Source of the DNA: Akkermansiaceae bacterium
GTDB lineage: Bacteria; Verrucomicrobiota; Verrucomicrobiia; Verrucomicrobiales; DEV007
Length of the DNA: 64,000 nt
Direction of reading: 5' to 3'
Assembly: GCA_024233085.1 (NCBI GenBank)
Contig: JACKQC010000023.1
Coordinates: forward strand, 1-64,000
A program made the position numbers and the translations under genes. The notes under the pieces are model-generated. The model did no database searches. It had not been told where the DNA came from and saw only the letters and a program-made list of their open reading frames with translations. This document shows, one piece after another, positions 32,466 to 41,426 of the stretch. Numbering within the stretch: the stretch's first letter is position 1; each line of letters opens with the position of its first letter.

Positions 32466-35456
32466 CTACCGGTCGAGCGCGGTGTCGTTTTTGCCGGGCC
32501 GGGGGCGGCTGGGATAGAGCGTGATTTCGAAAACGGTTTGAGCCGGAATTTCGATGCCCGCCCAGCACCAGGCCTGCCCCTCGCCCGCGACGGCGGCGCG
32601 ATGACCGAAGCCCCAGCCGCCGTAGGTGAAGCGGGTCTCGACGTCCTGCGGCACCGCTTCCGAGTAAACGCCCAGATGACGGGCGCCGTAAAAGACCTCG
32701 TTGCTCCCGTTGAAACCGAACCCGGCGGCGCCGCCCTCCTTGCCCAGACCGGCGTGGTCGATCTCGACCAGCACCGACGCGCCGGTGTCGAGGCGCCGGA
32801 GCCGCAGCCAGCGGGCGTCGCTCGGCACGCTTTCCAGAGCGCGCGCGCGGTGGTTCGCCCCGCGGTAGAGGTCGCGGTTCCACAGCGCGGGATCGTTTCC
32901 GCGAAAGATCACCAGCCCTCGGGCGGGACAGGTGGCCGGGATGGCGCGCCCGTCTTTTGACGGCTCCGCCGACTCCGCGGGGGGCGACGCGACGACCGCG
33001 GCCGCCTCCTCCCGGCGCGCGGCCACGCTGATTTCGAACCGGACGGGGTCGATCGGCCGGCCCGCCCAGCCGAAGGCCTGACCGGCGCCGATGCCCTCGA
33101 CATGGCCGAAGCCCCAGCCGCCCGAGCCGAAGCGCGACTCGAACTCGCGCGGGAGCGAATCGTCGAAGATCCCGAGATGATAAGCGCCAAAGTAGCGCTC
33201 GCCCCGGCCCGACCATCCCTGGCCCGTCCGGCCGGGTCCGCCGGCCAGCAATTCCCCGCGCGTCACCCGCGCCACGACCGATTCGCGGGTGTCCAGACGC
33301 CTGAGCATCAAATAGTCGATCCGCTCCGGCAGGTCCGTCAGCGGCAGGGCAAAGCATTCCCCGGGTCCGCTCGTGTCGGTGTCCCAGTGAACGGGATCGT
33401 CGCTCCGAAAGAGGACGAGCGGCTCGCCCGCATCGTCGGGAAACTCGGCGCCGAGGATGACGTTTTCCGGTTCGCCTGGCGCGGGGAGCGACTCCGCCCG
33501 TTCGTCCGCCTCGGCGGGCGGCGTGGACAGCCCGATCGCCGACCGCCCGGCCAGTTGGTCCTCCAATTCGGCGATGCGGGCCTGTTGCCATTCGCAGCGC
33601 CCGGTCAACTCGCGCAGGACGATCGCGGAGGACGGGTCGGGTCTTTCGTCCGGAAGCTCGTCCGACGGGGAAAGCATCACGTCTCCAGCGTCGCCGGCGA
33701 CCGTTTCACGGGCCGGGGGCGCGGTCGGATTCGAGCCGCCGTCCTTCGCGGATCCGTTGGTGGTGGTGGTCGGATGGGATTTCGCGCCCGAGGCCTGTCG
33801 CAGCTCCGCGAGCAGGAGCTGGGCCTCGCCGAAGGAGGCCACCGGTTCGAGGGCCGGTTTGGCGAGTTCCCGGCGGCTGGGCCCGAGCCCGAGCAGACGC
33901 CGGACCAGGTTTTTGCTGGCGGGCTGGCGGTGTCGCTCCGCTCGCTCGGTTTCCAGGGCCTCGCGGCAACGGTCGGCTTCGGCGCGGGCTTCCTCCGCTT
34001 CCGCCTGGCGGGCGTCGAGCGATTCCCGGAGACCGGCGATTTCGGCGGCGCCCTTTTCCAACTCCTGGCGCAGTTGCCGCAGATCGGCGTCGCGCCGGGT
34101 CAGGAGGGACTCGAGATCGGCGAGTCCGGCGAGGGGCGACACGGCATCCGGCGCCGGATCCGGCGGCGTCAGTGTGGTGACGGCGGCGATGGCCGCGGCG
34201 GCTTTTTCGGCGGCGGATCGGAGGGCGCGTTTCCCGCCACCCTCGCCCGGGGCGCTGACCATGCCGGTTTCCAGGGCCAGCCGCAGGCCGGCGAGGGCGC
34301 CCTTCACCTCGCCGAGCCGGCGCCAGGCGCGGCCGATCAGCATCGCCAGACCGAGATCCTGGGAAGCCTGGTCCGCGCCCAGGCGGTCGATCGCCTTGAT
34401 GAGATTGGCCGGGGAATCTTTCACCAGCCAGTCGGTGCGGCCCGCGATCTCGGCGATCTCGCTGTCAATCCCGTTCTCCAGCGTGTCGAGCCCGCTTCGC
34501 GCGGCGGCGAGCTTTTCGGTGGCCTCGGCCTGGAAGCGCTCCAGCGCGCCGGATTCGATCTCCCCGGAGTCTTCGGCGAACGCGGCCAGGGAAGTTTCAA
34601 TTTCGTGAACGGACTGGGAACACTCGCGGAGCTGGTTTTGCTCGCGCTGCAGGCGTTTCCGGGCGCCGGCGGTGCGCTGCAGGCAGCCGCGCATGTTCTG
34701 GCAAAAGACGCGTATCTGGTCGTCGATCTGCCCGAGCAAGGCGGCCGTTTTTTCCGGGATTGTCACGGCTTGGGGACCGCCGGATTTCTCGCCGTTTCGC
34801 CGGCCGAGATTTTCGCACTGGGCCTTGATCTGGGAAATTTCCTCCGCGCAATCCCACAACAGCTTCTGCTCGGCGTCCAGCCGTTCCTCGAGGTGGGTGA
34901 GATGCGCCACGCCATGACCGACGCGCTGGCGCTCCTGCCGAATCACCTCGCCCAACTGGATGAACGGCGCCCGCGTCGGCGCAAGATCGATTTGTCCCGG
35001 CGCGGGTGCCGCCGCCCGCTCAAGCATCGCCGAAAGCTCCGTCACCCGCCGCTGGCGGTCCTCGACCTGCTGCCGGAGCCCGAGCGCCCGTTCCTCCAGG
35101 GTGCGCAGCTCCCCGGATTGGTGCGCCGCCAGGCTGCGAATTTCCGCCAACTCGCCCTCCATCCGCGCCCGCCCGCCCGGATCGACGGCGTCGGCGGCGT
35201 CGGCGGCGTCGGCGGCGGCGGGTTCCGCCTCGCCGGCGCCGATTTCAGAAGGCGCTTCCCCGGCGCCGGCGGGCCTTCCCGATTTCCGGCCCGCGTAAAC
35301 GAGTCGGCCCCAGAAAAATCCGAGGGCGAAAACGACCAAAGCCATGCCGATCGACGGACCGTAATCCACGAGAAACTCGTGAACCGATCCGGCGGTGACG
35401 TCCGGAATCGACCAAAACGAGGCGACCGGGCCGACAGTTTGCAAGAGCAGGCCCAT
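32466..35456 (-). CDS. Membrane-anchored coiled-coil protein with duplicated C-terminal domain
   Basis: This 996-residue protein is of unknown family. An N-terminal membrane helix (about residues 30-52; GMALVVFALGFFWGRLV) is followed by long coiled coils (about 80-170, 250-340, 450-540) and a Pro/Ala-rich linker. Two tandem copies of a domain of about 145 residues fill the C-terminus (about 665-813 and 840-985). Each has LV-FR--DP--W, LRRLDT--SV, a YGA-HLG stretch, E-RF--GGWGFGH, GQA--WAG and FEI. The first in-frame start is TTG at 35468; the ATG giving MGLLLQTVGP is preferred. It is convergent with asnB, separated by 71 bp that contain a small GC-rich dyad (about 32440-32457). Confidence 0.75.
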   Translation of the reverse strand: MGLLLQTVGPVASFWSIPDVTAGSVHEFLVDYGPSIGMALVVFALGFFWGRLVYAGRKSGRPAGAGEAPSEIGAGEAEPAAADAADAADAVDPGGRARMEGELAEIRSLAAHQSGELRTLEERALGLRQQVEDRQRRVTELSAMLERAAAPAPGQIDLAPTRAPFIQLGEVIRQERQRVGHGVAHLTHLEERLDAEQKLLWDCAEEISQIKAQCENLGRRNGEKSGGPQAVTIPEKTAALLGQIDDQIRVFCQNMRGCLQRTAGARKRLQREQNQLRECSQSVHEIETSLAAFAEDSGEIESGALERFQAEATEKLAAARSGLDTLENGIDSEIAEIAGRTDWLVKDSPANLIKAIDRLGADQASQDLGLAMLIGRAWRRLGEVKGALAGLRLALETGMVSAPGEGGGKRALRSAAEKAAAAIAAVTTLTPPDPAPDAVSPLAGLADLESLLTRRDADLRQLRQELEKGAAEIAGLRESLDARQAEAEEARAEADRCREALETERAERHRQPASKNLVRRLLGLGPSRRELAKPALEPVASFGEAQLLLAELRQASGAKSHPTTTTNGSAKDGGSNPTAPPARETVAGDAGDVMLSPSDELPDERPDPSSAIVLRELTGRCEWQQARIAELEDQLAGRSAIGLSTPPAEADERAESLPAPGEPENVILGAEFPDDAGEPLVLFRSDDPVHWDTDTSGPGECFALPLTDLPERIDYLMLRRLDTRESVVARVTRGELLAGGPGRTGQGWSGRGERYFGAYHLGIFDDSLPREFESRFGSGGWGFGHVEGIGAGQAFGWAGRPIDPVRFEISVAARREEAAAVVASPPAESAEPSKDGRAIPATCPARGLVIFRGNDPALWNRDLYRGANHRARALESVPSDARWLRLRRLDTGASVLVEIDHAGLGKEGGAAGFGFNGSNEVFYGARHLGVYSEAVPQDVETRFTYGGWGFGHRAAVAGEGQAWCWAGIEIPAQTVFEITLYPSRPRPGKNDTALDR

Positions 35457-35635
35457 ATTTATCGGCAATTTGACGAAATCGCAATATCACCTGAAAACCG
35501 TGAAAAAGCCAAGCCTTAACCGCGGGTTTTTAACCTTTCACCTAGGATTTCGAGATATTCGCAACTTCCGAAATATTCGATCCCCCGAATGCCCCGGCTT
35601 GAACCCGCCCGACGCGCCCCGTACAGTCGCCCGCG

Positions 35636-37315
35636 ATGCCCTCGAAATTCAACCGCGCCAAGCTCTTCAACCGCTCCCGGGACCGCGATTTTCTCCTGAA
35701 ATCCGCCGCCCTCATCGTGGCCGCGTCGGTCGCGATCGGGTGGATCGTGTCGGCCGTCACCTTCGGCGCGGGCCTGTTGCCGTTCATGCTCGGAAATGGC
35801 GGCGGTTACGCCCTCGAGATGACCGAGATCGCCATGGGCGAGGCCGAACCGGGCATCGAGGAGTTCGCCGAATGGGTTCGGCAGCCCCGCTCCCTCGTCG
35901 CGCCCTACGAAGTCGATATCGGCGAGCAGTTTCGTCCCAACAGCGGCGGCGACACCTCCGACACCAACGAAGCCGACCGCGAGGAAAAATCCGTCGTCGG
36001 CCTGATCGAGAAATCGATCGCCGAATCGGAGAAGATCGACGCCTCCGAGCGCAAGCTGCTGACCGACCTGCTCCACGCTTACTATGGCGAGAAGCCCGCC
36101 GCCGACGAGGCCGTCGAGAGCCTTCGCTCGGCCTCCGCCATGGAGCCTCCGCGGCGCTTCGCCTCCGAGTTTCTCGGCGACGCGCTCGACCGCCGGCACG
36201 ACTACGCCGGCGCCATCGACGCCTTCGCGCGCGAGGCCGCGGCCTTCCCGGAGACGAGACGCCCGCGCGCCGAGTGGCTGCGTCTGCTGCGGCAGGAGAA
36301 AAGGACGGACGACCTCCGCGCCGCGCTCGCCGACCCCGCGAACCGCGCGGCGCTCGACCCTGGCTCCCGCATGGAAATCGCCACCGAGCTGCGCGACTGG
36401 AAATGGCTCGTCCTCGCCACCGTCGCGCACGATTTCCACTTTCCCTCCCCGGGCCTGGCCCTGCTCTGCCTGTTGTCGGGAACGATCTGGGCGATCGTCG
36501 TGACTCAGTTCTCCGGGTATGACCGGCCGCGCCTCGTCTGGTACGGCCTGGCGCTTGTGCTCGGCTTTTTCAGCGCCACGGCGACGCTCGTCGCCGTCGA
36601 GATCCAGGAAAACATTCGCGGCTTTACCCATCATCCCGACGACACGCTCTTCAACCAGGTGATCTATTGCGTCGCCGGCATCGGGCTGCGGGAGGAGGGG
36701 CTGAAGCTCCTGTTTTTCCTGCCGCTCCTGCCCTGGTTGCTGCGCCGCGGAACGGAGGTCGACGCCCTCGTGGTCGCCGGCCTGACCGGCCTGGGCTTCG
36801 CGATCAACGAAAACGTCGGCTACGCCGGCTACGGCGACGGTTTCGAGATGGTGGGCGGGATGACGATCTGGAGCCGTTTCCTGTCGGCCACGTTTTTTCA
36901 CGCCGCCCTGACCGGCGTGGCGGGCCTGGCGATGTATCGTCTCTTTCGCTGGCGCGGAAAGCGTTGGGAAAACGCGCTCTACGATCTCCTCATCGTCATC
37001 GTCGTTCACGGCGCCTACGACGCGGTGCTGATGGTGCCGCGGTTCGCGGAGTATTCCTGGACCTACCTGCTTTTCTTCGCGTTTTCGGCCTACCTGTTTC
37101 TCGATCACATGACCCATCTCTCCCGCCCGCCGTCGAGTCTCGGGGTGTCGCCGCTCGGTGTCTTCGTGTGGGGCTCGGCGCTGCTGCTGGGCGCCATCTT
37201 CGTTTTCGGGAGCTGGGCCATGCCCTTTTCGGTCGGGTTTTTCTCCTTTCTCGCCGTGATCGCGTCGGAGATTCCCTTCATGTTCGTCTTCATCAACCGC
37301 CTGCGGGAGATTTGA
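35636..37315 (+). CDS. PrsW-family intramembrane protease with TPR-like insert
   Basis: This 559-residue polytopic protein carries the four PrsW/CPBP-like motifs: REEGLKLL (EExxK, near 353), GFAINENVGY (near 390), TFFHAALTG (near 420) and VHGAYDA (near 456). These residues form the catalytic and metal-proximal core that lets PrsW cleave anti-sigma factors inside the membrane. Between helix 1 (about 22-50) and the catalytic helices lies a large soluble segment (about 60-265). It contains helical pairs such as LLHAYYGEKPAADEAVE and RRHDYAGAIDAFAREA, which look like TPR motifs. About eight membrane helices are visible. The substrate is unknown. It is divergent from the duplicated-domain protein. 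Confidence 0.85.
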   Translation: MPSKFNRAKLFNRSRDRDFLLKSAALIVAASVAIGWIVSAVTFGAGLLPFMLGNGGGYALEMTEIAMGEAEPGIEEFAEWVRQPRSLVAPYEVDIGEQFRPNSGGDTSDTNEADREEKSVVGLIEKSIAESEKIDASERKLLTDLLHAYYGEKPAADEAVESLRSASAMEPPRRFASEFLGDALDRRHDYAGAIDAFAREAAAFPETRRPRAEWLRLLRQEKRTDDLRAALADPANRAALDPGSRMEIATELRDWKWLVLATVAHDFHFPSPGLALLCLLSGTIWAIVVTQFSGYDRPRLVWYGLALVLGFFSATATLVAVEIQENIRGFTHHPDDTLFNQVIYCVAGIGLREEGLKLLFFLPLLPWLLRRGTEVDALVVAGLTGLGFAINENVGYAGYGDGFEMVGGMTIWSRFLSATFFHAALTGVAGLAMYRLFRWRGKRWENALYDLLIVIVVHGAYDAVLMVPRFAEYSWTYLLFFAFSAYLFLDHMTHLSRPPSSLGVSPLGVFVWGSALLLGAIFVFGSWAMPFSVGFFSFLAVIASEIPFMFVFINRLREI

Positions 37316-37345
37316 GCGGGGCCGTTTTCTTCTTTGTCCTTAACC

Positions 37346-38740
37346 TCACCAGTGGTCGATGAGTTTTCGCTCCTCCTCCTTGCTTTTCAGAAACGTCTCA
37401 AACAACGCTCCGGTCCTTGGAATGGAAACAAGCGCCACGATTTCCGCGGACAATCGAAGCGTTTCCTCCGTCATTAGCGTCTTAGCCTCGCGAGGGCCGG
37501 AAATCTGGGCGTGCGGTTCCCGCCAATACATACCGCGTCTCCAATTCCGAAAACTCTTCAGGGCGAGCGTCTCGGCCCGAGGAATTTCGTAGGGGCCCTT
37601 TCGCTGGCCGGTCAGGATTTCGTCCAACTCCCTCCAACGGGAAAAAAGCGCCTTTTCGAATTCCCATATGAATCGGTCCTCGTTCTCACCGACCTTCAAC
37701 GCCTCTTCTCCCCAAAGCTCTCGATCTTCGGAAATCGTTTGGTAAATCGTCATGAACTCTCTCGGCGCGATCCGGGAAAGTACATTCGAATCCGCCGGGT
37801 GAAGGCGAATAATCCCGGCCATTCTGCTCCTGACGGATGCCGGAATTTGCAGGCTTTTCAAGGTAATGCACATCTTGCCCCGCATCGCGACGGCCACCAA
37901 TGAATAGACCAACATTCCGTCGCTTTCCAGGATGTTCAGAGTCCGATAAATTCTCGACAAACTTTCGCATGCCCCGGACTCGTCCCCGTCCGCCAGCGCG
38001 ATCCTGAAGCGGCAAAAGTGGGTTTTCATCGCCAAATCCAGCCGCACGAAGGCGGCGTCGGCGGGATTCCTCATTTTGGAAAAAGAATCGATCACCGCAT
38101 CCCATTTGGCCAGGACATCACGATTCTTGGCGAGATATTCCCGGGCCGTTTCGATCTCGTTCGCCGAAAAAGTAAAGGGATCGATCTTTTCCTTAATGAT
38201 TACCTGATCTCGAAAAGGCGGAAGGTTTGCCAACGCAAAGTAGGCGTTCTCCTCATCCGGCAGTGGAAGCAGTCTCGAAGTAAGACACGATGTGTCGATC
38301 CGATCGTCGGGAATCGAAAATTCGATCTGTTCATCATGAATGCGATCCAGGATGGCCTTCCGGGCCGAATTTGGGTGATGGGCCAGATCGACGACATCCA
38401 GCCAGGAGGAATTAATGCCGACGTTCAAAAGTGCCTCGAATTCATATAGGGCGGTCGCCCTCGACTCGTCCCCTTGAGACAATCTCCAGTCTCCAAGCAA
38501 ACCGCATCGCCGTGCCTGGAGCCGCGGGGGAAGCAGGCTGAACCGAATACCACGAAGGGTTTTGATCTCCTCAGGAAAAGTCCCGAGATTCTCGAACCAA
38601 ACAACCTTCTCAAGCCGAATGATTCGCTTTTCAACCCGGGTAAACCAGATCTTCCATCCGATTAGCGCTAAAAATAGGAAAATCGCGATGCCCGAAAAAC
38701 GGCGCCATCGGCTCGTTTTCGCTAAATGACGCTGGTTCAT
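37346..38740 (-). CDS. Low-GC membrane-anchored helical protein, unknown family
   Basis: The 464-residue product begins MNQRHLAKTSRWRRFSG, then a single membrane anchor (about residues 15-31, IAIFLFLALIGWKIWF), then an almost wholly helical soluble part. No catalytic motif is recognised. TRATALYEFEALLN-like and ETAREYLAKNRDVLAKW stretches suggest alpha-alpha repeats. Sampled lines average about 45-50 percent GC, far below neighbours. The upstream 70 bases are very AT-rich and include TATAAT-like promoter elements. Together these point to recent acquisition. It sits between the repeat hairpin at 38809 and the convergent PrsW gene. Confidence 0.7.
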   Translation of the reverse strand: MNQRHLAKTSRWRRFSGIAIFLFLALIGWKIWFTRVEKRIIRLEKVVWFENLGTFPEEIKTLRGIRFSLLPPRLQARRCGLLGDWRLSQGDESRATALYEFEALLNVGINSSWLDVVDLAHHPNSARKAILDRIHDEQIEFSIPDDRIDTSCLTSRLLPLPDEENAYFALANLPPFRDQVIIKEKIDPFTFSANEIETAREYLAKNRDVLAKWDAVIDSFSKMRNPADAAFVRLDLAMKTHFCRFRIALADGDESGACESLSRIYRTLNILESDGMLVYSLVAVAMRGKMCITLKSLQIPASVRSRMAGIIRLHPADSNVLSRIAPREFMTIYQTISEDRELWGEEALKVGENEDRFIWEFEKALFSRWRELDEILTGQRKGPYEIPRAETLALKSFRNWRRGMYWREPHAQISGPREAKTLMTEETLRLSAEIVALVSIPRTGALFETFLKSKEEERKLIDHW

Positions 38741-38808
38741 CGGAAACTCTACATAATCTTATTTATTATAACAATTATAATTTTCAGCAAAGCGGACGGG
38801 TATTTCTT

Positions 38809-38841
38809 TAACAGGGTTGACTCGGTGACCTAACCCTGTTG
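38809..38841. repeat. Inverted pair of the 22-bp-pitch repeat overlapping the helicase stop
   Basis: TAACAGGGTTG (38809-38819) and TAACCCTGTTG (38831-38841) are 22 bp apart. Read on the minus strand, the second copy forms the last codons of the Lhr-type helicase: it encodes T-Q-Q-G and then TAG within the repeat. The pair therefore straddles the 3' end of that gene, before the low-GC gene that follows on the same strand. Confidence 0.88.
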
Positions 38842-41418
38842 GGTCCGGTCCGGTTTCGGGGCGGTTTGGGCCAGTTTTTCGCGCATGGCGCGGTGGAGGC
38901 GCTCGATGGCTTCGTCGGGGTCCTCCATCATCATGCCTTCGCGGATTTTGCTGGCGTAAATGCCGAAGGAAAACGGCGTCACCGCCGGCACCTCGACGAA
39001 ACGCCAGTCGAGATCGCCGGCCGTTTCCAGAAAGGCGCGCGCCCCCTCGAAATCGAGAAAGGTGTGCGTCGCCTCGCGATAGGCCTGGCGCAGCAGGGGA
39101 TGATCGGGCTCGTGCTCGCTGAGCACCTTGAACAGAATATCGGCGCTCCAGCGGATCTGCCGGAGCTTGCGCTCGGCGCCGGGCAGGTTTCGCGGCACCA
39201 TGAGACCGGTCTGGGCGACGCCGCCAAACTGCCACTTCACCAGTTGCGAGCCCTCCAGCGCCGCCGCGAGATCCTCCGCCGCGCCGGATGCCCGGAAAAG
39301 CTCGCGCCATTCCTCCACGCCCATTTCCTGGAAGCCGCGGAGGCTGAGCAGGAATCCGTGGTCGTCGATCGTCACCAGGGCGTTGCCGCCGACCGCGACC
39401 TTCACCCGATGACTGAGGATGCGCGACAGGGCGTCGTTCGCGGCCCGGCCGATCAGGGTGTGAAAGAAGTAGTGAACCCGGTCGGGGTCGCTCTCCTCGT
39501 CGCGAAAGGCCTCGACCAGCATGCGGTCCTCGGTCGGGATCTCGGAAAGCAGCCGCTGGTTCTCGAAATGCTCGACCACGGCGAAGGCGTTGGTTTTCGA
39601 GAGATTCCAGCGCTCGGCGAGCCAGTCGGTCAGCCGGTCGTCCCCGGCGTCGAGCCGGCGGTCGATTTCGCCGCGCAGGGCGCGCACCTCGCGGGCGAGA
39701 CCGGAGGCGAGGGGCATCTTGTTCGCGTTCCACGCCGGCACCGTGGGCAGGCGGCCGGCGGCGTTTTCGACGAAGATTTCGCCGACGCCGGCGTCGACGA
39801 GCTTCACGGTTTTCCCGGCCAGCACGAAAACGTCGCCGAGGCGGAGTCCTTTCACGAAGCCCTCCTCGACCATCCCGAGGCGGCGGCGGCCCAGGATCAC
39901 GTTGACCATGCCGTCGGCGTGGATGGTGCCGACGTTGACGAGGTAGTCGCGCTCGACTTTCCGGCTCGGGGTGATCCAGACGCCGTCCTTCTCCACGATC
40001 TTGCCGAAGGTCTCGCGATACTGGCCTCGGAGCGATTCTCCGCCGCCCTCGAGATAGCGCAGGATGCGGTCGAACTCGGCGCGCGGCAGGTTTCGAAACG
40101 GATAAGCCGCTGTCACCGTGTCGAAGGCCTCGTCCGACGCGACGCCGCCGCCCATTGCCATGCCGGTGAGGTGCTGGGCGACGACATCGGCCGCGTTTTC
40201 GAGGATGCGGATGGGTTCGAGGAGCCGCCGCTTTGTCATCTCGGCGCAGACGACGCACTCGACGAGGTCGTTGATGTTGGTCGCCACGAGCACGCCGTGG
40301 CTGGTCTGGTGGATCGAGTGGCCGGACCGGCCGACGCGCTGGAGCGTCCGCGACACGCCCTTCGGCGTGCTGACCATGATCACCGTGTCGATGTGGCCGA
40401 TGTCGATGCCCAGCTCGAGACTGGTGGAGCAGACCACGGCGCGCAGCTCGCCCTGTTTCAGCCGGTCCTCGACCTCGCGCCGCACGTCGCGGTCGAGGGA
40501 GGAATGGTGGCATTCGATTTTGCCGGCCACTTTCGGCAGGGCGAGTTTCAGGCGGTGGGAGACGCGCTCGGCGCCGGAGCGGGTGTTCGTGAAAATAAGC
40601 GTGGCCCGGTTGCGCTCGACGATTTCGGCCATGTCGCGAATCACCCGGGTCGCCGTGTAGCCGGCGGGCGGGTAGGCCTCCTTTCTTAGCGGCGTGAGCA
40701 CTTCGACGAGTGAGCGCCGTTCCATCCGCGCCTCGGCGAGATGGCAGGTCCGGCGGGCGCCCATCAGGAAACGGCCCGCCTCCTCCATCGGCGAGACGGT
40801 GGCGGACAGCCCGACGCGGCAAAGCGCCCGGGCGGGATCGTTCCCGGGATTGGCGAGGCGCTCGAGGCGCTCCAGCGACACGGTCAGGTGGGCGCCGCGC
40901 TTGTTTTCGGCGAAGGCGTGCAGTTCGTCGACGATGACGGTGTCGCAGCGGGCGAGCGCCTCGCGCCAACCGGTCTGGGGCAGGAGAATGGCGAGGCTCT
41001 CCGGCGTGGTGACGAGAAGGTGGGGCGGCTGGCGGCGTTGTTTCCGGCGTTCGGCGGCGGGCGTGTCGCCCGTGCGCAGGCCGACGCGGACGAAATCCTC
41101 CAGCCCGAGGCCCCGGAGCGGCGGCTGGAGATTTTTCTCGATGTCATAGGCCAGGGCGCGCAGCGGCGAGACATAGACGCAGCGGACTCCGGGCGGCGGC
41201 GGCGTGGCGGCACCCTCCTCCCGCTCCCGCAGGAGGCGGTCCAGCACGCCGAGAAACCCGGCCAGGGTTTTGCCGGAACCGGTGGGCGACGCCAGCAGCA
41301 CGGACTCGCGGCTGACGATTCGCGGCACGCAAAGCTCCTGCGCCTCGGTCGGTTTGCCGAAGGTCCCGCGAAACCACCGCGCCGTCTTCGGATGAAGGCT
41401 GGTGAAGAATTCGGACAT
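38830..41418 (-). CDS. Lhr-type superfamily 2 DEAD/DEAH-box helicase
   Basis: This is an 862-residue ATP-dependent nucleic-acid helicase. The start MSEFFTSLHPKTARWF with FGKPTEAQELCVPRIV is a classic Lhr-core Q-like region. Walker A is ASPTGSGKT (near 45) and the motif II box is DELH (near 163). GLSATVSP (motif III), NTRSGAERV, CSTSLELGIDIGHID and QRVGRSGHS (motif VI) follow. The long C-terminal region with winged-helix and DUF4145-like parts matches the Lhr-core architecture, at about 860 residues versus 1500 for full E. coli Lhr. It probably acts in DNA repair. The gene is 8 bp downstream of the GT4 gene, and its last codons are repeat-derived. Confidence 0.93.
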   Translation of the reverse strand: MSEFFTSLHPKTARWFRGTFGKPTEAQELCVPRIVSRESVLLASPTGSGKTLAGFLGVLDRLLREREEGAATPPPPGVRCVYVSPLRALAYDIEKNLQPPLRGLGLEDFVRVGLRTGDTPAAERRKQRRQPPHLLVTTPESLAILLPQTGWREALARCDTVIVDELHAFAENKRGAHLTVSLERLERLANPGNDPARALCRVGLSATVSPMEEAGRFLMGARRTCHLAEARMERRSLVEVLTPLRKEAYPPAGYTATRVIRDMAEIVERNRATLIFTNTRSGAERVSHRLKLALPKVAGKIECHHSSLDRDVRREVEDRLKQGELRAVVCSTSLELGIDIGHIDTVIMVSTPKGVSRTLQRVGRSGHSIHQTSHGVLVATNINDLVECVVCAEMTKRRLLEPIRILENAADVVAQHLTGMAMGGGVASDEAFDTVTAAYPFRNLPRAEFDRILRYLEGGGESLRGQYRETFGKIVEKDGVWITPSRKVERDYLVNVGTIHADGMVNVILGRRRLGMVEEGFVKGLRLGDVFVLAGKTVKLVDAGVGEIFVENAAGRLPTVPAWNANKMPLASGLAREVRALRGEIDRRLDAGDDRLTDWLAERWNLSKTNAFAVVEHFENQRLLSEIPTEDRMLVEAFRDEESDPDRVHYFFHTLIGRAANDALSRILSHRVKVAVGGNALVTIDDHGFLLSLRGFQEMGVEEWRELFRASGAAEDLAAALEGSQLVKWQFGGVAQTGLMVPRNLPGAERKLRQIRWSADILFKVLSEHEPDHPLLRQAYREATHTFLDFEGARAFLETAGDLDWRFVEVPAVTPFSFGIYASKIREGMMMEDPDEAIERLHRAMREKLAQTAPKPDRTQQG

Positions 41419-41426
41419 GACGCCCC

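Noticed and set aside
38759..40969. 736-residue frame overlapping the helicase
   Set aside because: It is an Arg-rich shadow of the Lhr-type helicase in another frame, with no motifs.
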